Below are positions 58,978 through 64,000 of a stretch of 64,000 bases of DNA, piece by piece. The translations under genes were made by a program, and so were the position numbers. Numbering within the stretch: the first letter of the stretch is position 1; every line of letters begins with the position of its first letter. This DNA comes from Sporodiniella umbellata (lineage: Eukaryota > Mucoromycota > Mucoromycetes > Mucorales > Rhizopodaceae), in NCBI GenBank assembly GCA_025677835.1, contig JAIXMR010000047.1, positions 108,164-172,163 on the forward strand, read 5' to 3'. The notes under the pieces are model-generated. The model made no database searches and was not told the DNA's origin. It was given only the letters and a program-made list of their open reading frames with translations.

Positions 58978-59122
58978 TAAACAAGACATACCACAAAATA
59001 GTGTATCTATTTTAAAAACGCTTTTGTGACACGAAAAAAAGGTGTTGCGTGTAAAACATGTAGTTTTATTGAAAAGTTCACGGCTTAATAAATAAGATAG
59101 CTTAAATAAATAGCTCGGTGCT
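58978..59122. other. Tail-to-tail spacer GCN2 / subtilase
   Basis: 145 bp between two convergent stop codons, containing both 3' ends. AT-rich, no coding signal. Confidence 0.6.
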
Positions 59123-60669
59123 TTAAGCGTTAGACAATTGCTGGCCGTTGAACAAAAGCTTGTTAACAGTGTTACCATTGATAGCAGTGATAACACCAGA
59201 AGTAGCCAAACCAGACATTGCTTGGTAGACACCGGAAGCGCTGGAGTAAGAAGACTGACTGACCAAAAGAGCAGCAACACCAGCAACGTGGGGGGAAGCC
59301 ATAGATGTACCAGAAAGAACTGCAGTGGAGGTACTAGAGTCCTTGTAGGTACTAAGAATGTTTTCTCCAGGAGCAAGAATCTTAACACAAGGGCCGGCAC
59401 TGCTGAATGAGGCCATTCTGTCGTTTCTGTTAGTAGCACCAACAGTGAATACGTTTCGGTTGTTTGCAGGAGAGATGTCACAGGCATCAACGTTAGCCCA
59501 ATTACCAGCAGCTACAACAACTGGAACACCAGTAGATACAACAGCATCAATGGCATCGTTCATAGCAGCAATGGCAGAAGGAGCAACACCAGCAGTTCTC
59601 ATACCTAGAGACATGTTGACTACAGAACGTCCTTTCTTGTTGTTGCTAGCAACCCATTGGAGACCGGACAATATAGAGGAAACAGATCCAGAGCCACTTT
59701 CGTCAAGTACTTGTACAGCGACAAGGTTGGCTTTCTTGGCAACACCATAAGTGGATCCACCAATGATACCTGAAACGTGAGTACCGTGGCCACCGCCGTT
59801 GCGAGAAATGCCACTGTAAGCGGACCAACCCCATTGGGCACGACCTCCGAAATCCACGTGATCAGTGCGCATACCGTCATCAACAACATAGACAAAGGCT
59901 TTGGAGCTATAAAGGACATTTGAATATAAGTAAAATACACAAACAAAAGTATTATATGAATTACCCTGCATCAGTGGGATAGATATAAGGTTTGTTCAAG
60001 TTAAGGGCACGTTCAGAAATTCGAACCAAATTCCACTGAGCACCATTTTGTTGAGAGTAGTCGGAAGGGGCCCTTTTGACAGCAGTGCCTTCATTATCAG
60101 CGGCATCTTGGGGCTCTTCGGTTGCTTCAAAGAAGTTGTCAGCATCAAAGTTTCCCTTGCGTTCAGCACGCTTTTCGGAGCGAGCCAAAAATCGTTTCTT
60201 ATTCTTGGGCTTGGGTAAGTCAAATTGGATATCTTGATCAGGAATAACCTTGAGGATATCTTGGCTGAGTTGCTTTGCAAGAGTTTCAATAATACGAGCG
60301 TCATCAAATTTGACGGTAAGACCCTTAAACTTGTCACCAATACTGTAAGTGTCGTAGATATGGAAGTGCTCTTCTTCAACAGAACGTTGAGCTACTCTTC
60401 CGTCACTACCCATAATTTGGCGAGTGATGGTGGTTACTTCATTGATAAATTTGGGGACGACTAGTTACAAAATTAATTAGTAAAATTAATTTATTTAAAT
60501 TTTCCGTTCACTTACATGTCTTGATACTGGTTTCGGGGCGCAAATGGATAATATAATTACCATTGCCTTTGACAGAACCAAAGTCTTCGAGTACGTTGTC
60601 ATTAAGACCAGCTGCAGAGGCAACGCTGACGCAAGTAATAGCAAAGAAGATAAAAGTTTTAGGAAGCAT
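59123..60669 (-). CDS. Secreted subtilisin-like serine protease (proteinase K family, S8)
   Basis: Extracellular peptidase. ATG 60669 opens a signal peptide (LPKTFIFFAITCVSVASA, cleavage likely after ASA). The I9 propeptide follows (YIIHLRPETSI, then FKGLTVKFDDARIIETLAKQ), then an Arg/Lys-rich segment (FLARSEKRAERKG, AVKRAP) likely to be processed before the mature enzyme. The catalytic domain begins near SDYSQQNGAQWNLVRISERA. Triad: Asp in VYVVDDGMRTDH, His in GGGHGTHVSG, Ser in LSGTSMASPHVAG; oxyanion Asn in VVAAGNWANVDAC. Two introns (near 60460-60517 and 59908-59965). About 480 residues. Intact and probably active. Confidence 0.95.
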
Positions 60670-61596
60670 TTGGAAGGAGAGTTTAAAAAATCAAAAGATA
60701 GTTCAAAAGAAAAGAAAGGTTTGATTGTTAGCAGTTGTTAAAAAGCTTGTTATTTTTGTTTTAAAAAAATGGTAAATACCGATGTCCTTTTTATATTAAT
60801 TTCTTTGCACCAAACTAACTTGTTTATTCCAATATCTCTGACAACCTGTTTTCAAAGACATACTTGGCCATACTTTCTGCAAATAGTATTTATTGAATTA
60901 AAGAGGCATTATGCACAAATAAACATTTTTCTTTGTTTTCTCAGAAATCCAAATACAAAGTACAACCTTAGTACGAGTACTTCTTAGCAAAAAAAAAAAA
61001 AGAAACTTTCCAAGTGCATGATAGTATACAAAACGCAACGTATACTAAAAAAGGGGTAAATTTCTAAAGCAGAATCCGATTGTGTAGTACTAATTTTAAA
61101 GATATCACTTGGAAAATTACATTTTCTAAGAATATAATACATCAGTTGATATAGTAAAAATCTATAATGCCTATCTGATTGAGATTAAAAACATTGGTAA
61201 CAAAAAGAAACATAATAATTTTCTACATGTATTTAGCTAAGGGCGAACTCTCCTCTAAACCTTTTCATGAGCGATGTGCCACAAAACATGATCCCGTTAC
61301 TGGGTAAGGCTTACATGCTCTAGTTGCACATATTAATGTATGGAATACCTGGTTTATGATTGTAACATTTCGCATTAATATCGACTGAATCGTTTTTAAC
61401 GAGCTTCAATTAGTCCTTTCTTATATATTCTTGTCTCGTGTGTTTTTATATTACATTAATTATTGTAATAAAGAGCAATGTCTTTTATTTTTCGAAAGAC
61501 AACTCAGTAACCCAAACAGCAATGTTTGTGGTTTTTTGCTCACATGACCCCGTGTTACGTCTGCGTTTCTCCCGCCTTTTTCTAGCCTTTTACTGG

Positions 61597-61618
61597 GTTT
61601 CCAAAATCCATGTCGTAT
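61597..61618 (+). repeat. Dispersed copy of the 15.3 kb repeat arm
   Basis: The 22 nt here (gtttccaaaatccatgtcgt and on) match 15304-15325 at 20 positions. Beyond it, the next 18 nt resemble the continuation of the other (reverse-complemented) arm at 12 positions. No inverted partner was found within about 200 bp, so this looks like a solo or decayed copy. Confidence 0.5.
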
Positions 61619-62753
61619 ACTTTTGCATAAGTTGTATTATAGAGTGAAGCCGGGAAATATTGGCGTTTTATTAGAAGCAACTGGTCTAAAGTCAAAGATA
61701 AATACCCACCTTCGAAAAAAAAAATTGACGTAACATTTTTGGTAATTTGTCTATACTAAATTATCCCTACTAGTTTGGACTAATGTCTGGTCGACTAAGT
61801 CACAAAGATTTTTTGCTATAGTGTTTGAAAAGAATTTAAGAAAAGCTAAATTAGACTACATAAATTTAGCCGGTACGGTACATCCTCATTTTTTTCCAGA
61901 TCAGTCAACTCGCTTTTTCTGACTCTATCTTTCAAAGCTTTTTGAAGATACCCAATAAAACTGAGCCCAGGTAAATAGGTATACGTGTATGCGTTCTCAC
62001 TAAATAATTGCAAGATCAAGTACATTATAAAATGACAGTGAAAAAATAATAAATATAATTTGTAATAGTCATCAAATGTTTTTATTATAAGCTTAAATGT
62101 ATAAGTTTATGTAATATGCCTTATGGTTGAAAAGTTGTATGTTTTCCTTTGGCGAATAGAAAACACATTTGAAGATTGAGGAAAGCAAAAATGAGTAATT
62201 TCAATAAAGATATCTATACCCTTTGCGATTGATATTTGAAGATAAAAAGTGATATTGAAACCGCGTATTTAAGAGACAAGAGCACCATCAAATTTATTGA
62301 TATCAATGGTATGTTTAATAAATATTTCCAAACGGAGCGTATCCAGACATAATAATTAATCACAAGAACCTCACAAGATTCAGCCCTTACCGTGATGAAC
62401 ATCATTTCCAAACGACCTCTGTCATTTTTCATTAACTGCTGCATCATACTGATTTTTTTTCTTTTTACATAGGTATAGCATTAGTCCATTGAATACAAAT
62501 GAGCTGTTAAAGATTGCTTATGAGGTAATAGGGTCGAAGTGTTTACTCCACAGCTTGTTTTCGCTAGCTTTTTTGTAGTTATTTAGAGGTCCTTTTGGGA
62601 GTTTTTGAATCCTTAACTCGGGGCCTCACAAAAAAAGTCGGTGCTGCCATAGCTTTATAAAGCCCATCAAATTTACGTGTTATTGATACCATATAAAAGA
62701 CATTTTTAGCCATAGTTTATTTAAGAAGCCAGAACTTCAAAATCTGTAACTAC

Positions 62754-62786
<33 letters not shown>

Positions 62787-63866
62787 TGCGAATAATGGCA
62801 GTAGTCATAAAATAGTCCAAAAAAAGCTTAGGCCACGGTTTATGGTCTTTTCTTCCTAGGAAACCGTTGCTACAGTGTTTCGAAAGAAAAATCTTTTTCA
62901 GTAATTTTGCTTCTAGTCTTTGCAAAAAAAAAAAAAAAAAAAAAAAGTAGATCAAAGACATGAGCGTATATACGTAGAATTTTGCTAGTAGCAGCCCAGT
63001 ATTTGTCAAAAAATGGCTGATGTTAATATCTTCAAGCATAAATGGTTTATGGTTTGAATTTACATATATAAATTCAACCATGACACTGATTAAATAGTTC
63101 TTTATTTGAACCAATATGGTATCTTTGAGACCTGTTGGTTCATTGGGAACAGAGGAATCATCGCTAGACTCAGATGTGGTTTGTAGAGATTTGAGTCATT
63201 ATTCTGCTCCAATGCTGATAATATCGCTGCAACACAATTCAGTTTTGAATAATGTATTCGACCACGATTATGGAGACCAGAACCGTATTTAACCTGTACT
63301 CGGAATGTAGCTCCTTTAATCATCATGAATTTTCGTTTCCGCTATACTTTTTGACTTAACATTTGTTCGCAATGTTTCTAAATCGCTTCTGAGCCTGGAT
63401 TTTGTAAAGGCAATGTAAGAGTTGTTTCTTCAAAAAGAAAAAGGGAAGAGCCGGAAAGGTTCAGGTTTGGATCGACACAACTTCGGAAAGGGGTAGTGTG
63501 ACGTTGAGAACTTGTAGTGGAACTTCAGAACAATAGAACTTACAGACAAAGCGGATTTATAAGAGCAAAGCAAAAGATTAAATAGAAGGAAATAGAATAG
63601 ACGGACAGTCTAAAGGGGAATAGCTTGAATATTAAAAGAATATGTAATCGTTTGCTGCTTTGTTTATTGAGACAAAGAGTGTTTATACTCTTTGATAAAG
63701 TAAAAGAATGCTTGAAAAGATTAAATAATCGAGGTTGAATAAAGTAACAGAGTAATGTAATAAACTTTAAGTACAGTGACAATATCCAAAGAATATTAGT
63801 TTTGAGTCATTACAGGCAATTATATTTCTCAATAGACTCCCTAAAAGATAAGCGAGTAGAACGATC

Positions 63867-63886
63867 AAGATGCCGTCTGGCATCTT
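63867..63886. repeat. Short perfect hairpin
   Basis: aagatgcc-gtct-ggcatctt: 8-bp perfect stem with a 4-nt loop. A weaker outer pairing joins tccctaaaagat (about 63837-63850) with atctttaggga (63882-63892). Function unknown; no gene is adjacent. Confidence 0.6.
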
Positions 63887-64000
63887 TAGGGAACTTCTTT
63901 GACAGCTTTTATTTCTCTTTTGGTTGTATCATTAAAAAAAATTTAGGAACAGCCTAGAGTTTTTAGCTTTTATTTTTAGCTTAATACTCAATTATATAGA

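Larger units (their letters stand above)
60670..64000. other. 3.3 kb terminal region without a supportable gene
   Basis: Upstream of the subtilase and open to the right edge. Open frames, for example 62214-62447, 62737-63114 and 63102-63326 (-), are low complexity or lack any known motif; the last (ATFRVQVKYGSGLHNRGRIH) has ordinary amino-acid composition and could be a real exon. Homopolymers: T27 at 62761-62787 and A23 at 62924-62946. The arm at 61597-61618 is related to the 15.3 kb inverted repeat. A perfect 8-bp hairpin lies at 63867-63886. Confidence 0.5.

Noticed and set aside
63102..63326. - strand frame with ATG (ATFRVQVKYGSGLHNRG...)
   Set aside because: Ordinary composition but no family match, no introns and no neighbour context; left as a possible exon only.

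Overview
The window is nuclear DNA of a filamentous fungus, most likely an early-diverging, Mucoromycota/Mucorales-type species. The reasons are AT-rich DNA, compact genes broken by many short introns (about 45-90 bp, GTAAGT/GTATGT donors, T-rich acceptors), runs of 20-42 A or T in introns and spacers, and a gene set of fungal and opisthokont housekeeping factors. These include SPT7, FAB1, VMA13, GCN2, a class II HDAC, and a Gemin7-like Sm-fold protein that budding and fission yeast lack. The assignment to Mucoromycota is inference; no rRNA or tRNA gene was recognised.

Layout, left to right. A SKI2 helicase fragment (- strand) runs off the left edge. It is followed by a PAP2 lipid phosphatase, the MICOS subunit MIC60, a possible small membrane protein, Gemin7 and a very small orphan gene (all -). 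Two + strand genes follow: a DUF2235 alpha/beta hydrolase and an uncharacterised protein. A - strand block then holds DRS1 (ribosome biogenesis helicase), pyridoxal kinase and V-ATPase subunit H. Next come a rhomboid protease, an orphan gene and ERCC1/RAD10 (all +). ERCC1 ends 15 bp from the end of a convergent PX-domain AGC kinase (-). After a 3.2 kb gene-poor stretch come SPT7 of SAGA, a HIT nucleotide hydrolase and a coiled-coil protein (all -), then a CaM-kinase, an HDA1-type deacetylase without an Arb2 tail, and the large lipid kinase FAB1 (all +). A two-segment membrane protein (-), GCN2 (+) and a secreted proteinase K-like subtilase (-) complete the genes. The last 3.3 kb shows no supportable gene.

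The genes do not form one pathway. Loose themes are membrane and vacuole biology (VMA13, FAB1, PAP2), nutrient and stress signalling (GCN2, CaMK, PX-AGC kinase), chromatin (SPT7, HDAC) and RNA/ribosome metabolism (SKI2, DRS1, Gemin7).

No CRISPR array, operon or recognisable autonomous transposon was seen. The least expected signals are two short inverted-repeat elements, both beginning CAGTG: one at 15.3 kb with a related arm at 61.6 kb, and one at 38.8 kb. They look like MITE relics or hairpin-RNA loci, and nearly all mismatches between their outer arms are transitions. The other points worth following are the rhomboid active-site variant, the HDAC that lacks its tail domain, and several lineage-restricted small genes.
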